Positions 12,225 to 24,613 of a DNA stretch of 64,000 nt are shown piece by piece (within the stretch, counting starts at the first letter, position 1; every line of letters starts with the position of its first letter). Location of the stretch: the NCBI GenBank assembly GCA_019188255.1, contig JAETXT010000015.1, positions 558,001-622,000 on the forward strand, in the 5' to 3' direction. This stretch comes from Verticillium longisporum. Taxonomy: Eukaryota > Ascomycota > Sordariomycetes > Glomerellales > Plectosphaerellaceae. The translations under genes were made by a program, and so were the position numbers. The notes below the pieces were generated by a model. That model saw only the letters and a list, made by a program, of their open reading frames with translations. It was not told the DNA's origin and searched no databases.

Positions 12225-13808
12225 CTACTGCGTGAGGTCCATGCCAAAGTCGTCATCGCCCTTGAAGTTGAGCGAGACGTCATCATCGGGGTCATTCCAA
12301 AACTCATTAGCGCCAGTCAAGTCGCCGGTGACTGTGCCGTCGTCATTGTCGAGTGGGCTGCCGCCGAGACCGTCAGAAGGGTTACCGGAGCCGTTGAGCG
12401 GCTCGCCGCGGAGATCGGTGTGATTGGGAACGCGCAGGCCAGATCCTGCCGTGCGCGAGTAGCCCAGGGCGTCGTTCTTGGAGATGGCCTCCATGAGCTC
12501 AGTTTGCATCCGTTTCTCATCATCTGTCAGCTCAAAAGGGAAATGACCACCGAGCTCGGCAATGATGTTCATGAGCTCCTCCTGCTGTTGAAGCTTGAGA
12601 TGGAGCATCCACATCAGATCGCGGGACCAGCTGACAGCGCCGTTCAGAATATCGCCCTTGTTGGGTCCCTTGTCCTTGTCTTCCAGAGGCAGACCGGTCG
12701 TGATGTTGCCAGCAGCTCCACCTGTTGCGCGGCGAGCGCCAGGCCCAGCCAGGCCAGATGTCGCCTGGGAGGGGCTGGAAATACCAGACAGCGTGGGCGA
12801 CAGTGGCGTTCCATTCTGGATCATCTTTCGAATCTTCTCGTCTTCGAGCCTGTGCGAGGGTACAAGTCTGCTCAAGTCTTGGATCCTTTCGTTGATGTTA
12901 TCGCGGCGACGACGTTCAACGAGATTGTGAGACTCTCTTCGGCGCTTGCGCTTCATCTCTTGGGAATAGACAGATGTGCCTTCCGCCGCACCGTGCTTTG
13001 CAGGCATAGCCGTCCCGCCCTTCATCAAGACCTGGTTGAGGCGGGCCATACCGGGCGGTACAGGTGAGAATCCGGGGTTGTACGATGCCGCCATGGGGTT
13101 GCTGGGTTGTATCCACTGTCCGGAGGGTGACTTTTCATGGATGCCCGGCGTGCGCACTGACTGGCTCGCAAAGCTGGTCGAGTCTTGCGAGCCCATGGAG
13201 ACGCCGTGCATCGCGGCCTTTGCTGTCATCGGGCTACGGGTGCTGGAACCCTTGCGTTGCATGGTCTGTGCCATCCGTTGCCTGCTCTTGGCGTTGAGAT
13301 AGTTGGCATCGACGCCATCCGGTGTGAGGTCGGAACCTGCGTGTGGTGATCCGGAGAAAGAGATGGGAGACTGCATTGATGCGCCCAGGGATTGGTGGTT
13401 GAAGCCCCCTCGGTAGTGTGAGTTGTAGCTGTGAACAAAGGGACTCTGGATAGGATCGCCATCTGGCGAGTTCGGGTAGCCATTGAGTTTTGAGTCCATG
13501 CCATGGTGAGAACCGTACATCGCCTGTGGGTAGCTCATGTTGATTTCAGACACCCCGCCGAGATCCTGGCCGTGCATGCCCCCTTGCCCATCGGTTGGGC
13601 TGTTGAGGCCGTCAAGCAGCTCATCGTCGCCGAAGAGCGCCGAGCCGCTGGAAAAGGCGTTTGAAGAGTTGGAGTTGGAGTTGGTGTTGTTGAAGTTGTT
13701 GTTGTGGTATGATGAGGAATAGTTGCCACCCATGGCGAGGTCGTTCGGGTCAATACTTCCACCACCGTTGGTGCCGCCCCCGAACTGACCGAAGCCGTGC
13801 TGAGCCAT
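12225..13808 (-). CDS. bHLH transcription factor with long loop (MITF/Rtg3-like basic region)
   Basis: Nuclear DNA-binding factor, 527 residues from the ATG at 13808 (an in-frame ATG at 13859 adds 17). The basic region plus helix 1 (HNLVERRRRDNINERI) lies near residues 288-310 and helix 2 (NKGDILNGAVSWSRDLMWML) near 380-400, followed by a Gln/Glu-rich helical extension. The H-x3-E-x3-R pattern predicts E-box binding. The loop between the helices is about 65 residues of Ser/Gly/Pro/Thr instead of the usual 5-15. The amino half is Ser/Asn/Gly-rich with an SNSNSSN tract; the tail is acidic and may activate transcription. No intron in the coding part. A related fungal type has been annotated as HLH factor GlcD gamma; I cannot assign an orthologue firmly. 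Confidence 0.85.
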   Translation of the reverse strand: MAQHGFGQFGGGTNGGGSIDPNDLAMGGNYSSSYHNNNFNNTNSNSNSSNAFSSGSALFGDDELLDGLNSPTDGQGGMHGQDLGGVSEINMSYPQAMYGSHHGMDSKLNGYPNSPDGDPIQSPFVHSYNSHYRGGFNHQSLGASMQSPISFSGSPHAGSDLTPDGVDANYLNAKSRQRMAQTMQRKGSSTRSPMTAKAAMHGVSMGSQDSTSFASQSVRTPGIHEKSPSGQWIQPSNPMAASYNPGFSPVPPGMARLNQVLMKGGTAMPAKHGAAEGTSVYSQEMKRKRRRESHNLVERRRRDNINERIQDLSRLVPSHRLEDEKIRKMIQNGTPLSPTLSGISSPSQATSGLAGPGARRATGGAAGNITTGLPLEDKDKGPNKGDILNGAVSWSRDLMWMLHLKLQQQEELMNIIAELGGHFPFELTDDEKRMQTELMEAISKNDALGYSRTAGSGLRVPNHTDLRGEPLNGSGNPSDGLGGSPLDNDDGTVTGDLTGANEFWNDPDDDVSLNFKGDDDFGMDLTQ

Positions 13809-14812
13809 TGTGGAGGATGTATTCCGTAGATTGCGAGGGTGAATTTCGTGTCGCTTCAATAGTTTCGCTTTGGTGCCTACGCACGCCGTCTGACAGTGTC
13901 TGGGCTGGAACGTCGATCACGGTCGAGCAGGTGCGATTCTGCTCCCGATACGATTGAGGCTGCTATAGAGACACCGAGTTAGATCCAGAATGGATATAGA
14001 GGTTGGCCGGCGCAGATGGCGATGGAGGAACGCCGAGAGGGCCGGACGAACGTGATGGGCGACCACGACAGATGCGGAAAACCAGCTCGATGCGGGGTGG
14101 ACGAGGAAAGATGACTCACGCTGCGATGCTGCTTGGGGACTCGTTGCGAAGGTGCAAAACTGTCGCTCGTGGCAGGATGGTTGGGTACTTGAATACACGA
14201 GGCTCGAGTCGACGAGAGCAAGGGAGGTGAAGCGGGTAACCGGGACACTCGGGGTGGGTGGGAGGGGAACCGAGGCGAGTGTCGATGATGCCCGGGCGGG
14301 CGGTCGGTCGAATGTCGAAACGTGGCGAGATGGGGCAGGGCTGCCGGCACGCGCGGGTAGTTGACCGGGTTCGTGTCTTTGGCGGCTTTGACTAGGTGGT
14401 CGCTGCTCCGAAGCCGAAAAGACGACGGCGCGCTTTTTGATGTGACAGTAGTAGGTGCGCTGCGGTGCGGTGTCGGGGGGAGGGGTTGTTGTTGGAGACG
14501 AGAGCTGGCAGAAGACGGTCTAGGCGAATCGGCTGGCGTGGAGGGTTAAAGTACCTGACTAAGGGGGCTTCAAGGGATGGAACTGCGGTATGGTACTTGG
14601 GTCGCAGGGATGGCTTCTCCGGTCAGCGGAGCGCTGCGCGACGAGGCGGAATGAACGGTTTGGCTTGTTGCTGCTGGCAGCTTGTCAGAAAACAGATACA
14701 GGCGGGAATCCAAGTTGCGGATAGAGACGAGGCGCGACAGAGGTGGTCAGCTCGCGGCGAGGCTGCTTGTACTTGTACTGAGGTAGGTGGGCAAAAGGGA
14801 AGAAGCTGGCCC

Positions 14813-14825
14813 GGGGGGGGGGGGG
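14813..14825. repeat. 13-base G run
   Basis: Uninterrupted run of 13 G on the plus strand in the upstream region of the bHLH gene. Exact length is the least reliable part of any consensus. Confidence 0.8.
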
Positions 14826-15510
14826 CGGTAAGAAAGGCCTAAAGAGACTAGAGGGCTGGGTGGGTGAGGGTCTGGAGGGAACCTGAATGGGGAGCGGAGG
14901 GGCAGGGTGGTTTTGGTGTGACGATCCGCCACCAATTGGACCGCAACTCGCTGCACGATAAGGCAAGGTACACCTCAGCGCCTCAGCGTGCGTGCGTGTT
15001 ATGTACCTACTTACGGAATGAAACTAGATGCGCTCGCAGAAGCCAGGCAAAGTCAGGCAAACGCAAGTAAGACGGCGCTTCGCTTGGCTTTCGAGGTTGC
15101 ACGAGAAGCGAAATGGGAGAAGTGATGAGTCGCCGAAAAGAGGAGGATGGATGGTCGGCTTAATTGGAGAAATGGTGTGCAAAGGGAAAAGGGATGCGAT
15201 GTAATAAGAGCGGTGAGGTGGTGCCGGTGAGCACTGGCTGGCCGCACGAACAGCCTAGCTTGGTTTGTGTGTGCTGTGGCTTGCTCGAGAGCGGCTTGGT
15301 CTGAGGCCGAGTCGAGATGGGGCGGCAACAGGCAGTGGTCGATATCGATGTCGAGCGTCGAGGGCAGGTTTGAGGCGAGGCCAGCGGCGTAATAAGTGTA
15401 CTGTGAGGATCAAGAAAGTCAGCCCGGGGAGGGGTCCTTTTCTTGGGATTGTGGATGGGGCGCTAGGTGCCCTGCGGGTGTGGATGTGGATGGTATGGAG
15501 GCATGGAGAG

Positions 15511-15546
15511 AGAGGTATGGGCATGGGCATGGGCATGGGTATGGGC
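15511..15546. repeat. GGGCAT hexamer repeat
   Basis: About six tandem copies of GGGCAT with one variant unit (GGGTAT, GGGCAC) at the end. Intergenic; seen directly. Confidence 0.9.
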
Positions 15547-18449
15547 ACGGAGGCGCGGAGATGCCATGATGTGGTAGCGGGCGGGATGGAGCGTGAGTCA
15601 GTTTGCCGTCTACCTGCCTACCCTCGCCAACCACTCACTCGCTCACTGTCTGTGAGGGTGAGGGAGGTCGGGCCAGGCAGAATCAGGCTACTGCTGTTGC
15701 CCGCCAGGCTGTTGGCTGTTGGCTGTAGGCTATAGGCTGTACCCAGGGCTGTAGGCCCAGGGCAAGGTGGTGAGGATGCCCTGCCAGTGGATGATGGTTC
15801 CTTACCTCTCTGAAAGACGCCCGGTGTAACTCGTCTGTCCAACCTGTGGCTTCTTCCAGATCCAAGTCTGATGCCAAGCCTCGGCGGCGGTTCAAGGTAG
15901 GTGCTGTTCTCGGTAGGAGCCGGGAGGGTCTGAAGGATCGAGACGCAACAGTCAGCCAAGCACCCTTATGGTCCCAGGTATCAACGTGAGAGGCCCCCAA
16001 GGGAGCGAATAGAATCTCGGGCCCGAGGCGGGAGGAGACCTTACCATGGAGGAGACAGCTTGTGTCACCCGAATATTCCTCTGCCTTGCTTTCCTTCTCG
16101 TCCACTCGGTTCGCTTGTGAAGGACGGTCTTGGGCCCTTCTCAACGATCTCTCTCAGTCTGGAAGCTCTGTATGCTGTTTGTGCATTGATGTCGATGGGT
16201 GAATCTCTGTTGCGATGACCTGGGTCAAGTGCGTGGACGAATGCGACATGCCTCAGAAAGGAACCAGCCACCATGGACGCGTCTCGCGAGGCCTTGCGCT
16301 AGCTTTTATACAAGCACACACGCACACATGCACACGGCTACCATCGAGGCGATACGGTGTCGTCGTCACCTGTTCCAAAGAGAAGCCTCGCCGTATCTAC
16401 CTGACTGTATCCCCTGACACGCATTCCCTCTGCGAGGGTGTCGACCTGGCTTGCTAGTGCCCTCGACTTGGTTGCCTACCACTGATGGCTTCATCGACCA
16501 GTCGAACAAATGCCATCATTGGATGAAGCCAAGAACGCGGCGAGGGGGTCCGCGAGGGACGGCCCCACGGGAGGGAGGGCACCAGTACGGGCCCGTACGC
16601 AGCGCCCGTGCAAGCCCGTGATCTCGTTGACCACTCAGGCTGAGACATGGGGGCACACCTCCAGTCGCCCTCCCAAAATACATCTAGACTCCCGTGCTGG
16701 CCTGATCGTCTGGGTTCCTCGCAGTCGTAAGCTGGTAGTGGGAAGCCCTCAGAACCCAGTCCGTCAAGTACTCACAACAGTGCTGCCCTGTCTGTTGCGT
16801 CATGTGTGGTTGTGCGAGAGGGTACCTCGTAGTCGGCGAGCACGCACTACGAAGACCCTCTGTTTCCAAGCGTCTTTTGACTGGGCTCTATCATGATATC
16901 GGTCGTGATCGCGAAATCCCCTACAGAAGCGAGATAGCCGCCAGGCAGGCAGGAGCATATGCCCCGGCCAAAAAAAAAGATGGGATTCTTCCCGCTCGCG
17001 CATTGCCATGAAGGGGTCTATCGCTACGTTCCCTCCCTCCCTCCCCGATCGATCCATGGACAGCGATTTGAACCCCGCTATTTGACCTCAGCCGACATCA
17101 CCCAACCCACGTACTGTGTCCCTACAGCCACCCGAGAATATCGAACTGGGACCAGGGCGCCGTCCTTTCGTCTGAAGCCGTTCGTGGTCACGCCGCCGGA
17201 CCGTTCGAGGTTACACAAGACAGGCGTGGAAAGATGCGACTGATGGCAGTCTTCGTGGCATGATCCGTAGCCTTCTGGCATGGTGGCTTCGTCGGCACTG
17301 CTCATCTTCATGCACGGCTATTGAAAACATCCACTCGGGTGAGGAGCAGACCTGCATGATGTGCATCGTAGCATCTCGTGGGGCGGGGGCAAAGGCCATT
17401 GCCTCCGAATGTACCGGCATTTGGAAACGAAAACATGGGAAACAAGGAGAAAGCGAGGTGGGCAATGTCGAGCAGATCCGACAGACTGCGGCCGAGCTAA
17501 CAGGGTGCTTGGGTGGTGGCATGATGAGGATGCAGTCCCGTGGTCGTACACACCCCCTTCCTTCCCCCAAGAGCCTGGCAAGCCTGGAAGTTCCAAGGTG
17601 TGCTACTCCCAAGTGAGACAGGTGAAGCGGCCTCATGCTGCCAATCGAATCATGTGCCACCGCTTACGTGAAGGGAACCCGCACCAGCCACTGAACATCC
17701 TGGGGCCTCCAGCCACTCTAGAGAGCTCCCGCGTCTTGATGACCTCTCACCACCATCATACCCTCCATCCGTCTATCTACTGCCCCGTATCTCCGACCGG
17801 CCAGCCCTCCCACCCTTTCCCACCATCATTACCATCCCCGTTCGCCTTTTCCACCCACCTTGATCACCACGACCTCTTGCCGGCTTGCTCGCAGTCCTAC
17901 TTGACTTGGCGGCACGCGCGGGTATTGCATTTCCCGTCTGCCTTCTTGTACCGGCGAGGCTGTGGGTTGCTTCGCTCTCCACCTTATTTTCAGGCAATAC
18001 ACAGCTGGTTGCTCACAGGTACGTGACGTCTCAGCCTGGGTTTCTCGAACCCGTTTATTGTCACTGTGGACGAGACGCTAATACGGGATCGATGTTTCAG
18101 CAGCCCAACCGTCACCAGTCTCCGATCGAGCCTCGCTGAACAGCCTCAGCCCACAGCACGTTGCTTGCGCGCCCCTCCGCTCTCGTGACCTTGCTGCCAC
18201 CAGCAGCTTTGCCTGGATTCGTCTTAGCCCCCCTTTGCAATTCCGTACGGGACGTTGGTTCTGAGCACGCCTGATTACACCTGTCAGATCACCGGGCCGC
18301 CCCTCGACATCTCCCCTGGATCGGCATCTTTCTCGCCTCAGGTCCCCACGCCTCCTCTGCGGTTTCACGACCACGCCCACCAAGCTGAGGTCTTAAACCC
18401 TCGTGCATCCTTGCCAGTTATTCGGGTACAAAGCGATCGAAAGGCGGCC

Positions 18450-19423
18450 ATGGCATCTGCATCATTCCGCGACTCGCTGGGCTCGCTGGGCTGGGCGCGT
18501 CGTGACCAGGATGTACCAGTCAACACGGCTCAACAAAGCGGACTTATGTCGTCCCTACAGTCTCTGAACCCGTTCCAGGATCGGGGCTACGTTCAGCTGC
18601 CTACCACCGAAGGTCCGGGGCTCCTCTTCCTGCTCCTAATAGGAGAGAGGAGGAGGAAGGCTGGTTTGTTTGTGAGTCAACCCAGAGCTGCCCCCCCGTC
18701 TCGGCAGACCACGCGCGTGGTTGTCAATGTCCATGTCTCAGTGTCCCATGTGAACACTCTGGGACTGGTCTGCTGCGCGCCATCTCAGCGGCACTTCCTT
18801 GGCCCTGGCTAACCCATGCGTACCTTGCAGTGAGCCGTTGGGATCGACTGATGATATTCGGCGCATGCAACTTGGCGGCACTCGCCTGCTTCGTCATCTG
18901 CTTTGCGCTCTTTCCGGTCTTGTCACTACGCCCAACCAAGTTTGTCATATTGTACGTATTCCGCCTTGGCGCGCACGGCTTGTCACCGAATGTGCCGTCT
19001 TGCAAGGCAGCAAAAGCCCCCTCATTCGTGTTCAACCCTGGCTGACATTCGGGCACAGATGGACTCTCGGTTCCATCTTCTTCCTCGCCTCCTTTGCGGC
19101 CATGATGGGGCCTATGGCTTACATCCGGCATCTTGGGTCTGCGGAGCGTCTTCCCTTCACCAGCGCCTATTTTGGGTCTCTGGGCCTTTCTCTGTACTTC
19201 TCGCTCGGCGTAAGTCTGCTATCCTCGTGCTTCCTCGTGCTTTGGGGAGGACGCTAACCATTCGGTACAGCTTCGCAGCACGATTTTGACCCTGATATCT
19301 GCCATTGTGCAGTTGGCTTGCCTCATCTGGTATCTCGTCAGCTACTTCCCCATGGGATCAAGCGGCATCCGTCTCGCAACGACCTTTGGTGCTCGACGAG
19401 CTGCAGCGTGGGTGTCGGGCTGA
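18450..19423 (+). CDS. SFT2: SFT2-like vesicle transport protein, with apparent frameshift
   Basis: Small tetraspanning Golgi protein of the Got1/Sft2 family, acting in endosome-to-Golgi or intra-Golgi vesicle fusion. Exons: 18450-18671, 18831-18951, 19059-19209, 19271-19423; introns start GTGAGT, GTACGT, GTAAGT. The predicted product is 215 residues. Cytosolic amino end with SLGWARRDQD and LQSLNPFQDRGYVQLPTTEGPG; then LSRWDRLMIFGACN and four membrane segments, the family signature FAAMMGPMAY in the second-third region, and a tail of SYFPMGSSGIRLATTFGARR. Exon 1 is one base short: after TTEGPG the expected APLPAPNRREEEEGWFV is read only if the G run at 18617-18620 has five G instead of four, which also makes the exon phase fit the next splice junction exactly. 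Identity is secure. Confidence 0.92.
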
Positions 19424-22015
19424 TGGGCATGTTCCGCACACTTGAAATTCATGGCGCAAATGTACTACCAACTACCTCATACTCGGAGAATACTCTCTGT
19501 ACGACGAAACAAAGAAGGGACTTTCAGTGGATGGAAGACCTCGGGCATGATCAATGTATCCTAGTAACGAATATCACTCGGGCCTTTGTATTCTTCCCGG
19601 CGCGGGCAAGCAGACACTTGTTGGACCTACAGTCGCAGCATACCGCGTTTGTTAGATGCGCCGCTCTGCACTCCTTTTCCCGATGGCCCGTGACCGCTAC
19701 GGGTTGAGTAAAACAACAGAAGAAAACCAAATCCTGTTTGAGCAGGACGGGTTTGTCGGGCCCAAAATGGACGTCAACTGCAGTAATAAGGGCAAGACAC
19801 AAAAACTGGCAGCTCGTACGTCTTTACCTAATTCGGTACGTAAGATACCTGTTGTTTGCTTCTGCCTACCGAAACGGGAAGGTGGGCGGACAATTGGTGG
19901 ACCGACCGGCAGGACACCGAGGAAGAACACACACACGTCAGGGCCCTTGACTTGACCACGGCGAGCCCAAGTGCAGCGCAGGTCCCATTTCAACGAGTCA
20001 GCTCCCTGAACGCGGCCTGCGCGGTCTAGGCGCTTTCTTTCGCTAATCTAAGCAGTGTTTACGCATCTGACAACATCCGTGTGAGGCAACGGTAAGGTAG
20101 GTTGGTTGGTCGGGAGTCAGTCAGAGGGCCGAGGTAGGACTCCCAATGCCGGCCGTTAGTCGGGTTCAGGAGCCTGCCTGATGGAACAGAGGTTCGACTA
20201 TTCAGCTGCTCGTCATGGTATGCACGCCAGCATGTGCAGTAAAGATACAGAGGACACATACCTGAGCATGACTTGGACTCGTTGCAAAGCTCTTGCATGG
20301 AAATCTTGTAGTCATGATGAGTTATTGGCTTTGACCATTCGTGCATGGCCATGCTTCTTGTGTCGAGATGGAGCACGGTGGCCGCGATCATGTTCCAACC
20401 CAAGCAGCATCTGTGCCTTGTAGATACCTACACAGGTAGGCCTTGCTAACCGCCGAACCATGCCGAGACCCGGCGCCAGTTGAATTACCTACTGTGGCCT
20501 GCCTGCTCAGCCCGTCGGTCGGCCTGACGTTGCAAATCCACGTACTTTACCTTTCAGGTAGGTACCTCAAGGTAACCAGTCGAAACTTGTTGCGTCCCTC
20601 CGGAGGTACTCTTTGGGTCCGTCCTTGTGGTCGTCTCATTCACCGAATCACTCACTTGGGGACCTACCTACCTACTCACCCACCAATGAATGATACCTTC
20701 CTACCATTCACCTGCGCCCAGCACACCACACCCAACCCGACCCAACTGGACACTCTCGACACGTCAAACGATTATCCCTACAACACGCGTTGTCCAGGCA
20801 CCAACCAACTCCAGAACCCTTCTGTGCATCACTCTACTTTTTTTTCATACATCTCCGTGCTGTCCGTTGCCCACTTCTTCCTCACTGCCTTTGACCTCTT
20901 CCATTTATCCATCCTGCCCGCCATTCGTGACCGGTCGCGTGCCCACGACCACGACGGGTTGGGTTATCCTAGGCTGCCCTGTCCACTGACTGTGGAGCGA
21001 ACGGGCGTTCAACTCCACCTGCAGTTAGATGCCAACCTGGTAGCGTTTGGAACTACGGCGGGCTTCAGCGACAAGGAAAAAAAAATTGTTTTCCCACAGC
21101 AAAAATCTCGGCCTGTTTAATTCGACCTGGTCGACGAGAAACTTCCCTCTTCTACCACACTTTCACTGCACGAAGCCCTTCTTCTTCCCCCCCCTCCCTT
21201 TTCCTCTCTCTTCGCCAGGCCCTCCCGTCTCATTCAACGAAGCTCGCCTCTTTTTACAGGGCACACACGATCAAGGATCGAAATTGCTCGCTGCGCGCAC
21301 TGAGGGGTCGGTTCTCACCTCTGGCCGGCTTCCGATTCCCCGAGTTTACTGCGACTTTGCTCAACTGCTGCCCTGCCTGCCTGCCTGCCTGTCTGCCTTC
21401 CTCGCAAGGTACCTACCTACCTACCTACCTACCTACCACCTACCTACCTACCACCTACCTAGCAGCTTCAGGCCCCGTGCGCTACGAGTCTACCCGAACT
21501 CGCCAATCGAACCTCGCGTTTTACAACATTTGAGATTTTTCTCTCCCTACCTCGCCTGCAGTCGAACTTCCTTCTCCCACGCCCGGCTCTCTCACCACAC
21601 CACACCCACACCACACCACCTCACAACCACCCCTTTCGGCATTCCTCGTCACCCCGAAGGAATCCCACCCTGCGAAGCTACCCAATCTTTGTCCTCCTTT
21701 CTGGGAACGAGCACTTCGTCTCCGTCATCCGCTTTCGCCTGTTTTTTCCGCCTCGGATCGCGGCAACGTCGGCCCGTTTGTACTCTCTGCAGGCACGCAC
21801 CGGCAGCCCACAACCAAGGTGTTGAGCGGCCGCCACTGCTCCTCCAGCCTGTCACTTTCTTACAGTGACACATTCAAATCCGTCCTTCGGATACGGTCAG
21901 GACGGATCTGGTAATTGTCCGTCCTTGCCGCCGCCGCCTCCTGTTACTAGCAGGACGAACAACAAATTGCATGTCATTCGACGCAAACACTGGACACTCA
22001 CAGTCGACGGTAGCC
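19424..22015. other. Intergenic and probable 5' leader of the LARP gene
   Basis: About 2.6 kb with no supported gene. Pyrimidine-rich DNA at 20640-21860 with a long ACCT-repeat tract resembles a long fungal 5' leader, possibly with a leader intron ending near 22005. The frame 20443-21120 and 21047-21868 are low-complexity and were not accepted. Confidence 0.5.
21404..21464. repeat. ACCT tetranucleotide tract
   Basis: Tandem CTAC/ACCT repeats (two blocks separated by single CCACC interruptions), preceded by CTGC repeats at 21370-21395. Located about 550 bases upstream of the LARP start. Confidence 0.9.
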
Positions 22016-24490
22016 ATGGCCACCTCGTCGAGTTTCTCCTACGCGCAAGCTGCCAAGGGGCAGACACCCAACGTCACATCTGCGACTCCGACCCAGTCGG
22101 CCTCAGCACCAGAGGACCGCATTTCTGATATTAAAGACACCACCAAGAACCAGTCGGCTGCCGACGAGCAGAGCCCCAAGTCAAATGACGCCTCTACGAA
22201 GGACCGAAGAGGCGAAGAGGCCTCTGCGGCCGAGCAAACCGACTCTGCCCCCGCTCAGGAGAGCACTCCTGCCTCAACAGCCCCTACCGACACGGGCTCA
22301 GCATCTGCTCCTGCCGTGAATGGCACTGGACGGGATGACGACGAAACAAACACGGAGACCTCCCACTACCGCAGCGACAAGAGCGCCGCGCGCTCTTCCA
22401 GCTCCTCCACCCGCGTCACCGACGAGAACGACGGCAAGAAGGGCCAGCGCAAGGGTCGGAAGGGTAAGGCCGCCACCAACGGAGAGGCGGATAAGAACAA
22501 GGACAAGGAGGCCGAGAAGGAAAAGGAGCAGCCCAAGATTGAGCTCACAGAGGCGCCAATGCCGTCTGTAAACATCTGGACACAACGGAAGGAGGCCCAG
22601 GATGCCAGGGTCAAGCCCAGCTTTGCGCCCGCAGGCGCTCAGACCACTGCTGCTAAGGCCGATGGCTCCGTTGCCTCGAGCGAAACGTGGGGCAACTCGC
22701 AGGATTCCAAGAAGAAGTCCAAACTTGCCGACTCTGTCGACTCTTCCTCGACCACCGGTGCCGCCCAGTCCGGAGCTGCAAACGGTGTCAAGCAACCGAG
22801 AAAGGCTGCCGAGGATGTTCGCACCGAGGGCGAGACATCGAGGAGGAACGGTGCCCGCGGCTCGCGTGCGGGCGACAAGGCTGATGCGCTGCCCCCGGTC
22901 GGCGATGCTACCTTCTGGCCTACGCCTGAGACGGCTATCAAGGACGACAAGCGCAAGCCCGCCGAGAAGACGGAGCGTACAGAGCAACCCGAGGCTCACG
23001 ATGACAGTGCCGGCCAGAAGTCGAGGGAGAAGAAGCAGTGGTCCCGCATGGACTTTGTGCCGACAGTCAACTTTGAGACTCCTGTCCCTGCCATGCGCGG
23101 TTCTCGTGGCGGCGGCCGCAACGGACGCGGCGGCCGTGATGTCTCCACCAGGGGTGGTGGCAATGCCACGTCCGCCGGTGCCGCGGAGCGCAGCTCTGAA
23201 GCCCCTGCCGGCAACGCGGTCAAGGGCGGAAGCGACCAGCGAGAGAAGTCCAAGGACGGTGCCGCGCCTAGCCGGCCGACTTCCGTCCCCCCGTCGACCA
23301 CCAGGCATACCGAGGCGACTCGTACTAGGGAGTCGAGGAAGAACGCGTCACGGCCTAAGGACGCCGGCGCTAGCGTAAGTTGATGCCACCCCTTTTCCTC
23401 GTGTCTTTTTGCGGCAACAAGCATCTGGAACCCGAGCTAACCACAATTCCAGGAGCACACTGGCCCCCGTGGTGATGGTCGAGGGGAGAGGGGTGGCCGC
23501 GGCGGTTACCGTGGCCGTGGCGGGCACCAAAACGTGCCTCCTCACAACCAGCAAGCGTCTTTCAACGCCAATGCTGGCGCCTTCGCCGCACAGCCTGTGC
23601 CCTCTCGCCACCAGCAGTTCACGAGCCCTCCCCTGCCCCAGGGCAACTCCTTCCCCCAGAGCTTCGGGTCTGCGAGGCCCTCTGGTCGTGGCGGCAATCG
23701 GCAGTCTACCGCATCGAACTACTCGCATCGCGCCAACGGCAACGGCAACCGACCGCGCCCCATCTCGACCTCGGGCAACATGGGATACACCTGGGATTCT
23801 TATCCCAACATGCCCATGACGGCCCCTGTCTACCCTCCTCAGCAGGCATTTGACTTCCACGTCAAGCCTGTTCTGACACAGCAGGTTGATTTCTACTTCT
23901 CTCTGGAGAATCTGTGCAAAGACTTTCACCTTCGCAAGAACATGGACTCGCAGGGCTTTGTCGCTCTGTCCCTCATCCATGGCTTCCAGCGCGTCTTCCA
24001 GCTTTGCGGTCCCAACCTGCACCTCCTGCGTGCTGCTGTCGCCGAGTCGACGACTATTGACTACGTTGTCGGCAAGGACGGGCTCGAACGCGTGCGCGCC
24101 CGCGACCACTGGCAGAAGTTTGTGCTTCCCACAGACCAGAGGTCTGAGGCCGCTCAGACCGACGGGCCCGAATCCTTCCACAGCTACTCTCTCGATCAGC
24201 AGGCGATCCGAGACCCGGCGGCAACCGACTACCCTCTGGGTTCGCCCCCTCTCTACGTCAACGGGATCAACGGCCATGGATGCGACGGCCTGCCGCTGAT
24301 GAACGGAGTCTATCACGGCGAGGCCAACGGCCAGCTCTCTGCTGCGGTTCCCGACTTCCAGCCTAGCAGTGCCTTTGCGGACCAGCAGCAGGAGCAGGTC
24401 AACGGCGACGTGAATGGCACCACACCCGCCGCTCAGGCGCAGGTGAATGGTACTCACGGCGAGTCACAGGTCGAGGCCCTCCAGTCGTAG
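22016..24490 (+). CDS. LARP-type RNA-binding protein with RGG motifs and La domain
   Basis: Cytoplasmic mRNA-binding protein of the La-related (Sro9/LARP1) group. Exons 22016-23374 and 23453-24490, intron donor GTAAGT, phase 0, giving 798 residues up to TAG. The start at 22016 (tagccATGgcc, protein MATSSSFSYAQAAKGQ) is favoured over in-frame ATG 21971 because SFSYAQAAKG is the usual amino end of fungal relatives. The amino half is disordered, rich in Ala/Ser/Thr and Lys/Glu, with a conserved-looking NIWTQRKEAQ near 182. RGG/GRGG repeats flank the intron (about 362-480). The La domain, FDFHVKPVLTQQVDFYFSLEN onward, covers about 586-670 with the LRKNMDSQGFV core. After the TAG the same frame stays open and encodes a DM15-like segment (separate entry), so the annotated end may not be the natural one. 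Confidence 0.88.
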
Positions 24491-24613
24491 AGTGGCGAAA
24501 GTGTCTGCCATGCCAACTGCGGTGAGGCGCAAGCAGGCAGAAATGTTGCACCGGATCGTTCCCGGGTGCACATATGTGTTACGAGTCGATTGCGAGGCTT
24601 GACTCCCACGAGC

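Larger units (their letters stand above)
13809..18449. other. Gene-poor interval of about 4.6 kb
   Basis: Between the divergent bHLH and SFT2-like genes. It contains a 13-G run at 14813-14825, (GGGCAT)n at about 15511-15546, GGCTGT-type short repeats near 15700-15760 and a pyrimidine-rich leader-like stretch at 17740-18240. The first kilobase is probably the long 5' leader and promoter of the bHLH gene. A short hydrophobic frame at 17885-18139 has no supporting context. No gene supported. Confidence 0.55.

Noticed and set aside
17885..18139. Short frame with a hydrophobic start resembling a signal peptide
   Set aside because: Low-complexity leader-like DNA upstream of SFT2; no stop-proof continuation, splice partner or domain.
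22298..23308. 336-residue open frame antisense to the LARP gene
   Set aside because: Mirror of a GC-rich coding exon; repetitive Arg/Gly/Leu composition, no domain, and the plus strand encodes the recognised protein.
23348..24457. 369-residue open frame antisense to the La-domain exon
   Set aside because: Shadow frame; the plus strand carries the La domain and clear splice signals.
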